The notes: generated from the letters alone by a model not told the origin. Counted from the first letter of the stretch, positions 23,261 through 33,055 are shown. The stretch is 64,000 nucleotides of DNA from Comamonadaceae bacterium (GCA_027484575.1 JAIXSQ010000010.1:413835-477834), one strand, 5' to 3'. Made by a program: numbers and translations.

Positions 23261-25156
23261 ATGGCCCACCTGCTGCACTCCATCGACTCCCCGGCCGACC
23301 TGCGCCGCCTGCCCCGCGAGCAGCTGCCGCAGCTGGCGGCCGAGCTGCGCAACTTCCTGCTCGAGTCGGTCGCCCAGACCGGCGGCCACCTGTCGTCCAA
23401 CCTGGGCACGGTCGAGCTGACGGTGGCGCTGCACTACGTCTTCAACACGCCGCACGACCGGCTGGTGTGGGACGTGGGCCACCAGACCTACCCGCACAAG
23501 ATCCTCACCGGCCGGCGCGACCGCATGGGCTCGCTGCGCCAGCTGGGCGGGCTGTCGGGCTTCCCGCGCCGCGACGAGAGCGAGTACGACACCTTCGGCA
23601 CCGCGCACTCGTCCACCAGCATCTCGGCCGCGCTGGGCATGGCGCTGGCTGCCCGCACCAAGGGCGAGGACCGCAAGGCCGTGGCCATCATCGGCGACGG
23701 CGCCATGAGCGCGGGCATGGCCTTCGAGGCCCTGAACAACGCCGGCGTCGCCGACGTCGACCTGCTGGTCATCCTGAACGACAACGACATGTCGATCAGC
23801 CCGCCGGTGGGCGCGCTCAACCGCTACCTGGCGCAGCTGATGTCGGGCCGCTTCTACTCGGCGGCCAAGGACCTGGGCAAGAACGTGCTGAAGGTCGCGC
23901 CGCCGCTGTTCGAGCTGGCCAAGCGCTTCGAGGAGCAGGCCAAGGGCATGGTGGTGCCGGCCACGCTGTTCGAGAAGTTCGGCTTCAACTACATCGGCCC
24001 CATCGACGGCCACGACCTCGACTCGCTGGTGCCCACGCTGGAGAACATCCGCCACCTCAAGGGGCCGCAGTTCCTGCACGTGGTCACGAAGAAGGGGCAG
24101 GGCTACAAGCTGGCCGAGGCCGACCCCGTGGCCTACCATGGCCCCGGCAAGTTCGACCCCAAGGTCGGCCTGACCAAGCCGGCCACCGCGCCCAAGCCCA
24201 CCTTCACGCAGGTGTTCGGCAACTGGCTGTGCGACATGGCCGCCGCCGACCAGCGGCTGGTGGGCATCACGCCCGCCATGCGCGAGGGCTCGGGCCTGGT
24301 GGAGTTCGAGCAGCGCTTCCCCGAGCGCTACCACGACGTGGGCATCGCCGAGCAGCATGCGGTGACCTTCGCCGCCGGCCTGGCCTGCGAGGGCCTCAAG
24401 CCGGTGGTGGCGATCTACTCGACCTTCCTGCAGCGCGGCTACGACCAGCTGGTGCACGACGTGGCGCTGCAGAAGCTGCCGGTGCTGTTCGCGCTGGACC
24501 GCGCGGGCATCGTGGGTGCCGACGGCGCCACCCATGCGGGCGCCTACGACATCGCCTTCCTGCGCTGCATCCCGCACGTGAGCATCGCCTGCCCGGCCGA
24601 CGAGGACGAGTGCCGCAAGCTGCTGACCACCGGCTTCCACCAGGACCACCCGGTGGCGGTGCGCTACCCGCGCGGCGCCGGCGCCGGCGTGGCGGCGCAG
24701 CCGGGGCTGCAGGCGCTGCCCTTCGGCCGCGGCGAGATCCGGCGCGAGCGCGCGGCCGAGGGCGGCATCGCCATCCTGGCCTTCGGCACGCTGCTGTACC
24801 CGGCCCTGGCCGCGGCCGAGCGGCTCGACTGCACCGTGGCCAACATGCGCTGGGCCAAGCCGCTGGACACCGAGCTGCTGCTGCAGCTGGCGCAGCGCCA
24901 CGAGGTGCTGGTCACCGTCGAGGACGGCTGCATCCCCGCGGGTGCCGGCAGCGCGGTGGCCGAGGCGCTGGCCGCCGCCGGCGTGCTCAAGCCGGTGCTG
25001 CACCTGGGCATCCCCGACCTGTTCACCGAGCATGGCGACCCGGCCAAGCTGATGGCCCAGCTGGGGCTGGACGCCGCCGGCATCGAGGCCTCGATCCGCA
25101 CCCGCTGGCCCGACCTGGTGCCGCGCGGCACGCCCTCGCTGAAGGTCGTGGGCTGA
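23261..25156 (+). CDS. dxs: 1-deoxy-D-xylulose-5-phosphate synthase
   Basis: A 631-residue thiamine-diphosphate enzyme, full length. Seen: [17 protein letters not shown] (residues 71-87), [18 protein letters not shown] (the GDG...N thiamine motif), [13 protein letters not shown] loop [12 protein letters not shown], and [13 protein letters not shown] with the catalytic Glu near residue 370. It condenses pyruvate and glyceraldehyde 3-phosphate as the first step of the non-mevalonate isoprenoid pathway, feeding IspA encoded just upstream (10 bp gap). Confidence 0.95.
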   Translation: MAHLLHSIDSPADLRRLPREQLPQLAAELRNFLLESVAQTGGHLSSNLGTVELTVALHYVFNTPHDRLVWDVGHQTYPHKILTGRRDRMGSLRQLGGLSGFPRRDESEYDTFGTAHSSTSISAALGMALAARTKGEDRKAVAIIGDGAMSAGMAFEALNNAGVADVDLLVILNDNDMSISPPVGALNRYLAQLMSGRFYSAAKDLGKNVLKVAPPLFELAKRFEEQAKGMVVPATLFEKFGFNYIGPIDGHDLDSLVPTLENIRHLKGPQFLHVVTKKGQGYKLAEADPVAYHGPGKFDPKVGLTKPATAPKPTFTQVFGNWLCDMAAADQRLVGITPAMREGSGLVEFEQRFPERYHDVGIAEQHAVTFAAGLACEGLKPVVAIYSTFLQRGYDQLVHDVALQKLPVLFALDRAGIVGADGATHAGAYDIAFLRCIPHVSIACPADEDECRKLLTTGFHQDHPVAVRYPRGAGAGVAAQPGLQALPFGRGEIRRERAAEGGIAILAFGTLLYPALAAAERLDCTVANMRWAKPLDTELLLQLAQRHEVLVTVEDGCIPAGAGSAVAEALAAAGVLKPVLHLGIPDLFTEHGDPAKLMAQLGLDAAGIEASIRTRWPDLVPRGTPSLKVVG

Positions 25157-25245
25157 ACGGCGCGGCCGCCGCGCCGCGCCCGTCACAAAGCTGAAGGTTT
25201 CCTGACGCTTTCGTGTTCACCTAAGTGCTACCTGATGGGCTCAAG

Positions 25246-25263
25246 GGTAAACCCCTGAGTACC
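25246..25263 (+). promoter_or_regulatory. candidate activator site upstream of the first TakP-like gene
   Basis: GGTAAACCCCTGAGTACC has GGTA/TACC ends and lies just upstream of the -35 position implied by the -10 element TAGAAT at 25280-25285. There is no good -35 hexamer, which fits an activator-dependent promoter. The binding protein is unknown. Confidence 0.3.
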
Positions 25264-25279
25264 AAAGTAGCGGCGTTCC

Positions 25280-25308
25280 TAGAATCGCGTGTGACAACTT
25301 TTTGTCAC
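25280..25308 (+). promoter_or_regulatory. -10 element and 18-bp palindrome before first TakP-like gene
   Basis: TAGAAT (25280-25285) is followed by GTGACAACTTTTTGTCAC (25291-25308), a perfect 7-bp inverted repeat with a 4-bp spacer at the expected transcription start. It could be an operator or a 5'-end hairpin of the mRNA. The other two TakP-like genes lack it. Confidence 0.45.
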
Positions 25309-25344
25309 CCGAACCAAGACCTTCGCAGAAAGAGGAGTTGATTC

Positions 25345-26424
25345 ATGGACCGTCGTTCCCTGGTCAAGGGTGCCGGGCTGGCCGGTGTGCTGGCCGCCGG
25401 CATCGCGCCTGCCGTGCACGCCCAGGCCGCCATCCGCTGGCGCCTGGCATCGAGCTTCCCCAAGTCCCTGGACACCATCTTCGGTGCCGCCGACGTCTTC
25501 TCGCAGAAGGTCAAGGCGATGTCGGGCGGCAAGTTCGAGGTGACCATCCACGCCGCCGGTGAGCTGATGCCCGCCTTCGGCGTGCTCGACGGCGTGCAGA
25601 ACGCCACCGTCGAGGTGGCCCACACCGCCCCGTACTACTTCTTCGGCAAGAACGAAGCCTTCGCCCTGGGCTGCGCCATCCCCTTCGGCCTGAACAGCCG
25701 CCAGATGACGGCCTGGATGTACGAAGGCAACGGCCTGAAGCTGATGCGCGAGTTCTACGCCGGCTACAACATCGTCAACTTCCCCGGCGGCAACACCGGC
25801 GCCCAGATGGGCGGCTGGTTCCGCAAGGAGATCAAGACCGTCGCCGACCTCAAGGGCCTGAAGTTCCGCATCGGCGGCTTCGGCGGCAAGATCATGGAGA
25901 AGCTGGGCGTCGTGCCCCAGAACATCCCCGGTGGCGAGATCTACGCCGCGCTGGAGAAGGGCACCATCGACGCGGCCGAGTGGATCGGCCCGTACGACGA
26001 CCAGAAGCTGGGCTTCAACAAGGTCGCGCCCAACTACTACTACCCCGGCTTCTGGGAAGGCGGCCCGCAGCTGGACTTCTTCATCAACAACAAGGCGTTC
26101 GAGGCCCTGTCGCCCGAGAACAAGGCGATCGTCGAGGCTGCCGCGGCTTTCGCGCACACCGAGATGCAGGCCCGCTACGACGCCCGCAACCCGGCCGCGC
26201 TCAAGCAGCTGGTGGGCGCCGGCACCAAGCTGCGCCCCTTCCCCAACGACGTGATGAACGCCGCGTTCAAGGCCTCGATGGACACCTACGCCGACCTGAA
26301 CGCCAAGAACCCCGCGTGGAAGAAGATCTACGAGGACTACGCCAAGTTCCGGACCGACCAGAACCTGTGGTTCCGCTTCACCGAGGCCACCTTCGACCGC
26401 TTCATGCAGCAGCAGAAGCTCTGA
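25345..26424 (+). CDS. TRAP transporter substrate-binding protein, TakP-like (paralogue 1)
   Basis: A 359-residue periplasmic binding protein with a twin-arginine-like start (MDRRSLVKG) and a signal ending AVHAQ. It closely resembles the TakP type that binds 2-oxo acids with a bound cation: Gln154 (NTGAQMGGW), Arg175 (FRIGGF), Glu212-Trp213 (AAEWIGPYDD) are all present. Strong GAGGAG before the ATG. No DctQ/DctM-type membrane subunit is adjacent; the next two genes are paralogues. A strong terminator follows. The 2-oxo-acid specificity is inferred from family resemblance. Confidence 0.88.
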   Translation: MDRRSLVKGAGLAGVLAAGIAPAVHAQAAIRWRLASSFPKSLDTIFGAADVFSQKVKAMSGGKFEVTIHAAGELMPAFGVLDGVQNATVEVAHTAPYYFFGKNEAFALGCAIPFGLNSRQMTAWMYEGNGLKLMREFYAGYNIVNFPGGNTGAQMGGWFRKEIKTVADLKGLKFRIGGFGGKIMEKLGVVPQNIPGGEIYAALEKGTIDAAEWIGPYDDQKLGFNKVAPNYYYPGFWEGGPQLDFFINNKAFEALSPENKAIVEAAAAFAHTEMQARYDARNPAALKQLVGAGTKLRPFPNDVMNAAFKASMDTYADLNAKNPAWKKIYEDYAKFRTDQNLWFRFTEATFDRFMQQQKL

Positions 26425-26449
26425 TTCCCGGTTTCCACTCGAGCTCCGA

Positions 26450-26476
26450 CGCCGCGCCCAGCGCGGCGTTTTTTTT
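26450..26476 (+). terminator. rho-independent terminator after TakP-like paralogue 1
   Basis: An 8-bp stem CGCCGCGC (26450-26457) with loop CCA and complementary arm 26461-26468, followed directly by eight T residues (26469-26476). A textbook intrinsic terminator, so paralogues 1 and 2 are separate transcripts. Confidence 0.9.
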
Positions 26477-26583
26477 GGGGTTTTCCCGCATCGGCGGCGC
26501 CAGCCGCCTGCAAGCTTTCGTGTGCCCCGGGCCATGATGATCCGCGCCGGTTTCGCATCCAGATCCAAGAACCGAGGACTCCC

Positions 26584-27663
26584 ATGGACCGCCGCTCCCT
26601 CCTGAAGAACGCCGGCATCGCCGGCATCGTCGCCGCGGGCACCGCCCCGGCCGTGCACGCCCAGGCCGCCATCCGCTGGCGCCTGGCCTCGAGCTTCCCC
26701 AAGTCGCTGGACACGATCTACGGCGCCGCCGAGGTGTTCTCGCAGAAGGTCAAGGCCCTGTCTGGCGGCAAGTTCGACGTCTCGGTGCATGCCGCCGGCG
26801 AGCTGATGCCCGCCTTCGGCGTGGTCGACGGCGTGCAGAACGGCACCGTCGAGGCCGCCCACACCGCCCCGTACTACTTCTTCGGCAAGGACGAGACCTT
26901 CGCCCTGGGCGGCGCGATCCCCTTCGGCCTGAACAGCCGCCAGATGACCGCCTGGACCTTCGAGGGCAACGGCCTGAAGCTGATGCGCGAGTTCTACGGC
27001 AAGTACAACATCGTGAACTTCGCCTGCGGCAACACCGGCGCCCAGATGGGCGGCTGGTTCCGCAAGGAGCTCAAGTCGGTGGCCGACCTCAAGGGCCTGA
27101 AGTTCCGCATCGGCGGCTTCGCCGGCAAGGTGCTCGAGCGCCTGGGCGGCGTGCCCCAGAACATCCCGGGCGGCGAGATCTACGCCGCGCTGGAGAAGGG
27201 CACCATCGACGCGGCCGAGTGGATCGGCCCGTACGACGACCAGAAGCTGGGCTTCAACAAGGTCGCGCCGTTCTACTACTACCCCGGCTGGTGGGAAGGC
27301 GGCCTGCAGCTGGACCTGTACATCAACAACAAGGCCTACGAGGCGCTGTCGCCGGAGAACAAGGCCATCGTCGAGGCCGCCGCCGCCTACGCGCACGTGG
27401 AGATGCAGGCCCGCTACGACGTGAAGAACCCGCAGGCCCTCAAGCAGCTGGTCAGCTCCGGCGCCAAGCTGCGCCCGTTCCCCGCCGACGTGATGACCGA
27501 GTCGTTCAAGGCCGCCAACGCCCTGTACGAGGAGCTGTCGGCCAAGAACGAGAACTGGAAGAAGGTCTACGCCGACCTGGCCAAGTTCCGCAGCGACCAG
27601 AACCTGTGGTTCCGCTTCACCGAGGCCACGTTCGACCGCTTCATGCAGAGCCAGAAGCTGTAA
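26584..27663 (+). CDS. TRAP transporter substrate-binding protein, TakP-like (paralogue 2)
   Basis: A 359-residue protein very similar to the preceding one along its whole length, including the signal peptide and the NTGAQMGGW, FRIGGF and AAEWIGPYDDQKLGF blocks, so it should bind a similar carboxylate in the same way. A recent tandem duplication is likely. GAGGA lies 7-8 bp before the ATG. It is flanked by an upstream terminator and a downstream 12-bp hairpin, so it is probably an independent transcription unit. No membrane subunits adjoin. Confidence 0.88.
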   Translation: MDRRSLLKNAGIAGIVAAGTAPAVHAQAAIRWRLASSFPKSLDTIYGAAEVFSQKVKALSGGKFDVSVHAAGELMPAFGVVDGVQNGTVEAAHTAPYYFFGKDETFALGGAIPFGLNSRQMTAWTFEGNGLKLMREFYGKYNIVNFACGNTGAQMGGWFRKELKSVADLKGLKFRIGGFAGKVLERLGGVPQNIPGGEIYAALEKGTIDAAEWIGPYDDQKLGFNKVAPFYYYPGWWEGGLQLDLYINNKAYEALSPENKAIVEAAAAYAHVEMQARYDVKNPQALKQLVSSGAKLRPFPADVMTESFKAANALYEELSAKNENWKKVYADLAKFRSDQNLWFRFTEATFDRFMQSQKL

Positions 27664-27684
27664 GCCGGCCACCGCTCCCCCGCA

Positions 27685-27710
27685 CCGAAAGCCGCGCCCG
27701 CGGCTTTCGG
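27685..27710 (+). terminator. perfect 12-bp hairpin after TakP-like paralogue 2
   Basis: Arms CCGAAAGCCGCG (27685-27696) and its exact complement (27699-27710) with a 2-base loop. No T-run follows, so it is a weak or Rho-assisted terminator, or an mRNA 3'-end stabiliser. Confidence 0.55.
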
Positions 27711-27801
27711 CGCGTCTGGCGGATCGGTTCTAATGCCGGGCGCTGCAGCTTCCCGGCAGCGCCCGACAGAGACATTCCAAGCACAACAGGAGTACCCATC
27801 C

Positions 27802-28884
27802 ATGGATCGCCGTTCCCTCATCAAGAACGCCGGCATCGCCGGCGTGCTCGCCACCGGCATCGCCCCCGCCGTGCATGCCCAGGCCGCCGTGCGCTGGCGC
27901 CTGGCCTCCAGCTTCCCCAAGTCGCTGGACACCATCTTCGGCAGCGCCGAGACCTTCGCCCGCACCGTCAAGGCGCTGTCGGGCGGCCGCTTCGAGGTCT
28001 CCGTCCACCCGGCCGGTGAACTGATGCCCGCCTTCGGCGTCGTCGACGCGCTGCAGAACGGCACGCTCGAGATGGCGCAGACCGCGCCGTACTACTTCAC
28101 CGGCAAGGACCCGATCTTCGCCTTCGGCTGCGCCATCCCCTTCGGCCTGACCGCGCGCCAGATGGACTCGTGGATGGAGCATGGCAACGGCCGCAAGCTG
28201 ATGGATGCCTTCTACGCGAAGTTCAACATGAAGAGCTTCAGCGCGGGCAACACCGGCACCCAGATGGGCGGCTGGTACCGCAAGGAGATCAAGACCGTCG
28301 CCGACCTCAAGGGCCTGAAGATGCGCCTGGGCGGCGGCCTGTTCGGCGAGAGCATGGCCAAGCTGGGCGTGGTGGCGCAGAACATGCCCGCCGGCGACGT
28401 GTACTCGGCGCTCGAGAAGGGCACCCTGGACGCCGCCGAGTTCGTCGGCCCGCACGACGACGAGAAGCTGGGCTTCTCCAAGGTCGCGCCGTTCTACTAC
28501 TACCCCGGCTGGTGGGAAGGTGGCGCCGAGCTCGAGTTCTTCGTCAACAGCAAGGCCTACGAGGCGCTGTCGGCCGAGAACAAGGCCATCGTCGATGCGG
28601 CCACCGCCGTCGCCGCCCGCGACATGACCGCCAAGTACGACGCGCTCAACCCGGTCGCGCTCAAGCGCCTGGTGGGCAGCAAGGTGCAGCTCAAGCCCTT
28701 CTCCAAGGAGATCCTGGACGCCGGCTACAAGGCCGCGATGGAGGTGTTCGCCGAGCACGAGGCCAAGTCGGCCGACTTCAAGAAGATCCACCAGGACCTG
28801 CGCGCCTTCCAGCGCGACCAGCTGCTGTGGGCCCGCTTCTCGGAGTACCGCTTCGACAGCTACATGACCGGCGTGAAGCTCTGA
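27802..28884 (+). CDS. TRAP transporter substrate-binding protein, TakP-like (paralogue 3, divergent)
   Basis: A 360-residue paralogue of the two preceding proteins with the same signal peptide but a more divergent body. Gln154 (NTGTQMGGW) and Arg175 are kept, and the binding block reads AAEFVGPHDDEKLGF, with Phe214 where paralogues 1 and 2 have Trp213 and His for the following Tyr. A one-residue insertion changes RIGGF to RLGGGLF. These changes sit at the ligand/cation site in TakP, so the ligand may differ. ACAGGAG precedes the ATG; a terminator follows. Confidence 0.85.
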   Translation: MDRRSLIKNAGIAGVLATGIAPAVHAQAAVRWRLASSFPKSLDTIFGSAETFARTVKALSGGRFEVSVHPAGELMPAFGVVDALQNGTLEMAQTAPYYFTGKDPIFAFGCAIPFGLTARQMDSWMEHGNGRKLMDAFYAKFNMKSFSAGNTGTQMGGWYRKEIKTVADLKGLKMRLGGGLFGESMAKLGVVAQNMPAGDVYSALEKGTLDAAEFVGPHDDEKLGFSKVAPFYYYPGWWEGGAELEFFVNSKAYEALSAENKAIVDAATAVAARDMTAKYDALNPVALKRLVGSKVQLKPFSKEILDAGYKAAMEVFAEHEAKSADFKKIHQDLRAFQRDQLLWARFSEYRFDSYMTGVKL

Positions 28885-28899
28885 GCCTCGCCGCTTCGG

Positions 28900-28927
28900 A
28901 AAAGGCCGCGCACCGCGCGGCCTTTTT
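28900..28927 (+). terminator. rho-independent terminator after TakP-like paralogue 3
   Basis: A 12-bp stem with left arm AAAAGGCCGCGC (28900-28911), loop ACC, right arm ending in a T-run (to 28927) and a second TTTTT shortly after. A good intrinsic terminator closing the TakP cluster. Confidence 0.85.
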
Positions 28928-28981
28928 CGTTTTTCGCGGCAGCGCCTGCACGGGTGCGGGTGCGCACGCGAGAATCGGTGC

Positions 28982-30688
28982 ATGCCGCACCACGTCCCGC
29001 TCATCGCCACCATCGCCGCCGCCCTCGGGCTGGCGCTGGTGCTCGGATTCGTCGCCGCGCGCGCCCGCCTGCCGGCCCTGGTGGGCTACCTGCTGGCCGG
29101 GGTGCTGATCGGTCCCCACACCCCGGGCTTCGTGGCCGACGTGGCGCTGGCCTCCGAGCTGGCCGAGATCGGCGTGATGCTGCTGATGTTCGGCGTGGGC
29201 CTGCACTTCTCCCTGGGCGACCTGCTGGCCGTGCGCAAGATCGCGGTGCCCGGGGCGGTGGTGCAGATGCTGGTGGCCACCGGCCTGGGCGCGGGCCTGG
29301 CGCTGTGGTGGGGCTGGGGCCTGCCGGCCGCGGTGGTGTTCGGCATCTCGCTGTCGGTGGCCAGCACGGTGGTGCTGCTGCGCGCGCTCGAGAGCCTGGG
29401 ACAGCTCGACAGCTTCAACGGCCGCGCCGCTGTCGGCTGGCTGGTGGTCGAGGACCTGGCCATGGTGCTGGTGCTGGTGCTGCTGCCCCCGCTGGCCGCC
29501 GCGCTGGTGCCCGGTGCCACGCCCGCGGCCCCGCAGGCCGGCGCGGGCGAGTCGCTGTGGGCTGCCCTGGGGGCCACGCTGCTGCAGGTGGCCCTGTTCG
29601 TCGCCCTGATGCTGCTGGTGGGCCGCCGCGTGTTCCCCTGGCTGCTGTGGCAGGTGCAGAAGGTCGGCTCGCGCGAGCTGTTCACCCTGTGCGTGGTGGC
29701 GGCCGCGGTGAGCATCGCCTACGGGGCGACCAAGCTGTTCGGCGTGTCGTTCGCGCTGGGTGCCTTCTTCGCCGGCATGGTGCTGCGCGAGTCCGAGTTC
29801 AGCCACCGCGCGGCCGAGGAGTCGCTGCCGCTGCGCGACGCCTTCGCCGTGCTGTTCTTCGTCTCGGTGGGCATGCTGTTCGACCCCCGGGTGCTGGTGG
29901 ACGAGCCGCTGCGCGTGCTGGCGGTCACCGCGGTGATCGTGGTGGGCAAGTCGCTGGCCGCCGCGGTGGTGGTGCTGGTCCTGCGCTACCCGCTGAACAC
30001 CGCGCTGACCGTCTCGGCCAGCCTGGCGCAGATCGGCGAGTTCTCCTTCATCCTGGTCAGCCTGGGCGCCTCGCTGGCGCTGCTGCCGGCGCAGGCGCAG
30101 AGCCTGGTGGTGGCCGGCGCCATCCTGTCGATCGCGGTCAACCCCTTCGTCTTCAAGGCCGTGGCGCCGCTGCAGCGCTGGCTGCTCGAGCGTTCGCAGC
30201 TGGCGCGCCGGCTGCATGCCCGCGCCGACCCGCTGGCCGAGCTGCCCATGGCCACCGAGGCGCGCTACCTGGCCCGCCAGGTCGTGCTGGTGGGCCACGG
30301 CCGGGTCGGGCGCGAGATCGCCGCCGCGCTGCAGGCCGCGGGCCTGCCCTACGTGGTGGCCGAGCAGAACCGCGAGATCGTCGAGCGGCTGCGCGCCGGC
30401 GGCGTGCCCGCGGTCGTGGGCGATGCGTCCGAGCCCGAGGTGCTGGTGCAGGCCCACATCGCGCAGGCCCGCATGCTGGTGGTGGCCACCGGCGACGTGC
30501 TGGGCGTGCGCCGCATGGCCGAGACCGCGCGCACGCTCAATCCGGAGATCGAGATCGTGGTGCGCAGCCACAACGAGGACGAGGCCCGGCTGCTCGAGCT
30601 GGAGCTGGCGGGCAGCCGCGTGTTCCTGGGCGAGCGCGAACTGGCGCTGGCCATGAGCCGCCACGTGGTCGCGCGCTGCGCCGGCTGA
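28982..30688 (+). CDS. CPA2 antiporter with RCK/TrkA-N domain (YbaL/Kef-like)
   Basis: A 568-residue inner-membrane protein. Residues 1-395 carry about 12 membrane helices with the CPA2 pattern (LPALVGYLLAGVLIGPHTPGF, VASTVVLLRALE, VSFALGAFFAGMVL). After a linker, residues of about 430-545 form a TrkA-N (RCK) Rossmann domain starting VVLVGHGRVGREIA. This is the YbaL/KefB-like design, in which cation/H+ exchange is gated by a nucleotide or thiol ligand. Glutathione gating as in KefB is possible but not shown. It is convergent with the MCP gene. Confidence 0.85.
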   Translation: MPHHVPLIATIAAALGLALVLGFVAARARLPALVGYLLAGVLIGPHTPGFVADVALASELAEIGVMLLMFGVGLHFSLGDLLAVRKIAVPGAVVQMLVATGLGAGLALWWGWGLPAAVVFGISLSVASTVVLLRALESLGQLDSFNGRAAVGWLVVEDLAMVLVLVLLPPLAAALVPGATPAAPQAGAGESLWAALGATLLQVALFVALMLLVGRRVFPWLLWQVQKVGSRELFTLCVVAAAVSIAYGATKLFGVSFALGAFFAGMVLRESEFSHRAAEESLPLRDAFAVLFFVSVGMLFDPRVLVDEPLRVLAVTAVIVVGKSLAAAVVVLVLRYPLNTALTVSASLAQIGEFSFILVSLGASLALLPAQAQSLVVAGAILSIAVNPFVFKAVAPLQRWLLERSQLARRLHARADPLAELPMATEARYLARQVVLVGHGRVGREIAAALQAAGLPYVVAEQNREIVERLRAGGVPAVVGDASEPEVLVQAHIAQARMLVVATGDVLGVRRMAETARTLNPEIEIVVRSHNEDEARLLELELAGSRVFLGERELALAMSRHVVARCAG

Positions 30689-30727
30689 ACGCCGGGGCAG
30701 CGCGCGGGGGCCCGAGGGGCAGGGCGC

Positions 30728-32323
30728 TCAGGCGGGCGCGTCGGCCTCGACCCGGAACACCGACACCGACTGCACCAGCACCGTGGCCTGGTCGCGCAGG
30801 CTCTCGGCCGAGGCGGCCGCCTGCTCGACCAGCGCGGCGTTCTGCTGCGTGACCTCGTCCATCTGCGTGACGGCGTCGGCCACCTGGCGCACGCCCTCGC
30901 TCTGCGAGGCCGAGGCCTGGCTGATCTCGCCGATGACGCCGGCCACCTCGCCGATGGCCTGCACCACCTGCTGCATGGTGCCGCCGGCGGCGTCGGCGAT
31001 GCCGGCCCCCTGCTCGACGCGGCTGACGCTCTCGTCGATCAGCTGCTTGATCTCGCGGGCCGCCTCCTGGCTGCGCTGCGCCAGCGAGCGCACCTCGCCG
31101 GCCACGACCGCGAAGCCGCGGCCCTGTTCGCCGGCGCGCGCCGCCTCCACCGCCGCATTGAGCGCCAGGATGTTGGTCTGGAACGCGATGCCGTCGATCA
31201 CGCTGGTGATCTCGGCCACGCGGCGCGAGCCCTCGTTGATCGCGCGCATGGTCTGCATCACCCGGTCGGCGGCCGCGCCGCCCTCGCCGGCGATCTCCTG
31301 CGCGCGGCGCGCCAGCCCGTCGGCCCGGCGCGCGTTGTCGGCGTTCTCGTTGACCGCCTCGCGCAGCTGCGCCATCGAGGCGGCGGTCTGCTGCAGCGCC
31401 GAGGCCTGGCGCTCGGTGCGGCCCGACAGGTCGTTGTTGCCCTGCGCGATCTCGCCCGTGGACGCGGCCAGCGACTGGGCGCTGCTGCGCACGGTCGACA
31501 CCACGCCCGCGAGCGACTCCTGCATGCGGCGCAGCTGCGCCATCAGGCTGTCCTGGTCGCCGGCGCGCAGCCGGATCGGCACCGCCAGGTCGCCGGCCGC
31601 CACCGCGCCGGCCACCGCGGCGGCCTCGCGCGGCTCGCCGCCGAGCTGGCGCACCAGGCTGCGCACGAGCAGCGTGGCCAGCACCAGGCCGGCCAGGATG
31701 GCCGCGCCCAGGCCGGCGGCCTGCAGCTTGCGGGACACCTCGAACACCTGGTCGGCGGCATCGCCGGCCGCGCGTGCCGAGGTGAAGCCGTGGTCCAGCA
31801 GCTTGTCGATGGCCGCGATCGCCTCGTCGGCGGCCATCTTGGCCGCGCCGTCGCTGATCTCGTGCGCGTCCTGCTCCTTGCCGGACTTGCCCAGGGCCAC
31901 CACCTTCTGCCAGGCCTGCTCGTAGGCATCCCAGGCCTTGCCGTAGGCGGCCAGCAGCTTGTCCTCGCCGGCATCGGCGGGCAGCGCCGCATGGGCGTCC
32001 ATGGCGGCCTTGCGGGCCTTGAGCGCCGCCTGCAGCTTCTCCTCGTATTCCTCGCGGTAGCCGGCGTCGCTGGCGGTGCTGTGCTTCATCTCCCACTCGC
32101 GCGCCGTGAGCATGGCGGCGCGCGCGTGGTTCAGGTGCCCGATGGCGGGCAGCCAGCGGTTGGCGAGGTCGGCCGAGGCGTTGTGCACGCGCTCCAGCGC
32201 GAACAGGCCCACCATTCCGCTGGCCGCCGCCAGCACCAACACGATGCCGAAGGCACCGGCCAGGCGGGCCCGCAGCCCCAGGGACTGCCAGCCGGTGCGC
32301 AGGCGGTTCAGTCGCGCTTGCAT
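30728..32323 (-). CDS. methyl-accepting chemotaxis protein, four-helix-bundle sensor
   Basis: A 531-residue chemoreceptor: transmembrane segment 1 (about 22-44), periplasmic four-helix-bundle domain (45-185), transmembrane segment 2 (about 193-213), HAMP (214-268), and a long cytoplasmic signalling coiled coil with the invariant hairpin tip region ([25 protein letters not shown]). Methylation helices carry the usual Gln/Glu pairs. It ends FRVEADAPA with no CheR-tethering pentapeptide. The gene starts 24 bp after a secreted Cache-domain protein gene, the two probably forming one operon. Confidence 0.9.
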   Translation of the reverse strand: MQARLNRLRTGWQSLGLRARLAGAFGIVLVLAAASGMVGLFALERVHNASADLANRWLPAIGHLNHARAAMLTAREWEMKHSTASDAGYREEYEEKLQAALKARKAAMDAHAALPADAGEDKLLAAYGKAWDAYEQAWQKVVALGKSGKEQDAHEISDGAAKMAADEAIAAIDKLLDHGFTSARAAGDAADQVFEVSRKLQAAGLGAAILAGLVLATLLVRSLVRQLGGEPREAAAVAGAVAAGDLAVPIRLRAGDQDSLMAQLRRMQESLAGVVSTVRSSAQSLAASTGEIAQGNNDLSGRTERQASALQQTAASMAQLREAVNENADNARRADGLARRAQEIAGEGGAAADRVMQTMRAINEGSRRVAEITSVIDGIAFQTNILALNAAVEAARAGEQGRGFAVVAGEVRSLAQRSQEAAREIKQLIDESVSRVEQGAGIADAAGGTMQQVVQAIGEVAGVIGEISQASASQSEGVRQVADAVTQMDEVTQQNAALVEQAAASAESLRDQATVLVQSVSVFRVEADAPA

Positions 32324-32347
32324 GGTCGATCTCCGGTGGTGGGGGGC

Positions 32348-32845
32348 TTACTTCTTGTAGCCGACGTAGGCGACGCCGATCACCTTGCCGCCGGCGTCCT
32401 TGATCGGGTCGTAGCAGGTGTCGTAGGGCGAGCCCAGGATCTCGACCTGGCCGCAGAACTTCTGGCCCTTGGAGACGCTCTCGTAGGCCTTGTTACGGGC
32501 CAGCTGGGTGCCCACGCCGCGCTTGCCCTCGGGGGTCAGCACGTTGGTGCTCACGCGGGTGAAGTCCTCGCCGTCGCGCACGAACACGGTGGCGGTGGCG
32601 CCGGTGCTCTTCTTGATCTCGTCGACCACGTCGTAGTTGTTGTTGATCTTGCGGGCGCCGAAGAACAGGGCCGGCACGGTCTTGTCGCCGACCTTGTCGG
32701 TGCCCTCGACCTTGGCCGCGCCGATCTTGGCCAGGCGGGCGTTGAGCGCGTCGAGCGCGGCTTGCGGCGATTCGTTGGCGGCGGCGGTGCCGGCGGCCAG
32801 GAGCGTGCAGGTGGCCAGGGCCAGGGATGCGAAGTGCTTGCGCAT
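32348..32845 (-). CDS. stand-alone periplasmic Cache (Cache3/Cache2-type) sensor protein
   Basis: A 165-residue protein with a signal peptide (1-23, ending AAA) and a single Cache-like sensor domain: KVGDKTVPALFFGARKINNNYDVVDEIKKSTGATATVFVRDG with RVSTNV, then GQVEILGSPYDTCYDPIKDAGGKVIGVAYVGYKK, the typical end of extracellular Cache domains. It has no membrane anchor or output domain. Cache domains usually form the periplasmic part of chemoreceptors or kinases. Being upstream of and probably co-transcribed with a chemoreceptor, it may present a ligand to it. Confidence 0.8.
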   Translation of the reverse strand: MRKHFASLALATCTLLAAGTAAANESPQAALDALNARLAKIGAAKVEGTDKVGDKTVPALFFGARKINNNYDVVDEIKKSTGATATVFVRDGEDFTRVSTNVLTPEGKRGVGTQLARNKAYESVSKGQKFCGQVEILGSPYDTCYDPIKDAGGKVIGVAYVGYKK

Positions 32846-33055
32846 GGATCTTCTCCAGGAAGTCGGTCAACGACCGTGGTTGGGGGAACGGGGGCGGGGC
32901 GTGAACCTCCACACAACCTGTACTTTCGGTTGAGTTGATCCAGCGCAAAGCCCGAAAAGCGGCCGGAAGGCCCGCCGTCTCCGGCCGGAGGCCCGCCGGG
33001 CGGTGCTCCGGGGCGCGGTTAGCATGGCGCCCCTTCCGCGCGTACCCGCTCCCCG

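Noticed and set aside
25159..25176. GC-rich 8-bp hairpin just after dxs as a terminator
   Set aside because: No T-run follows and such hairpins are common by chance in this DNA, so it is not listed as a terminator.
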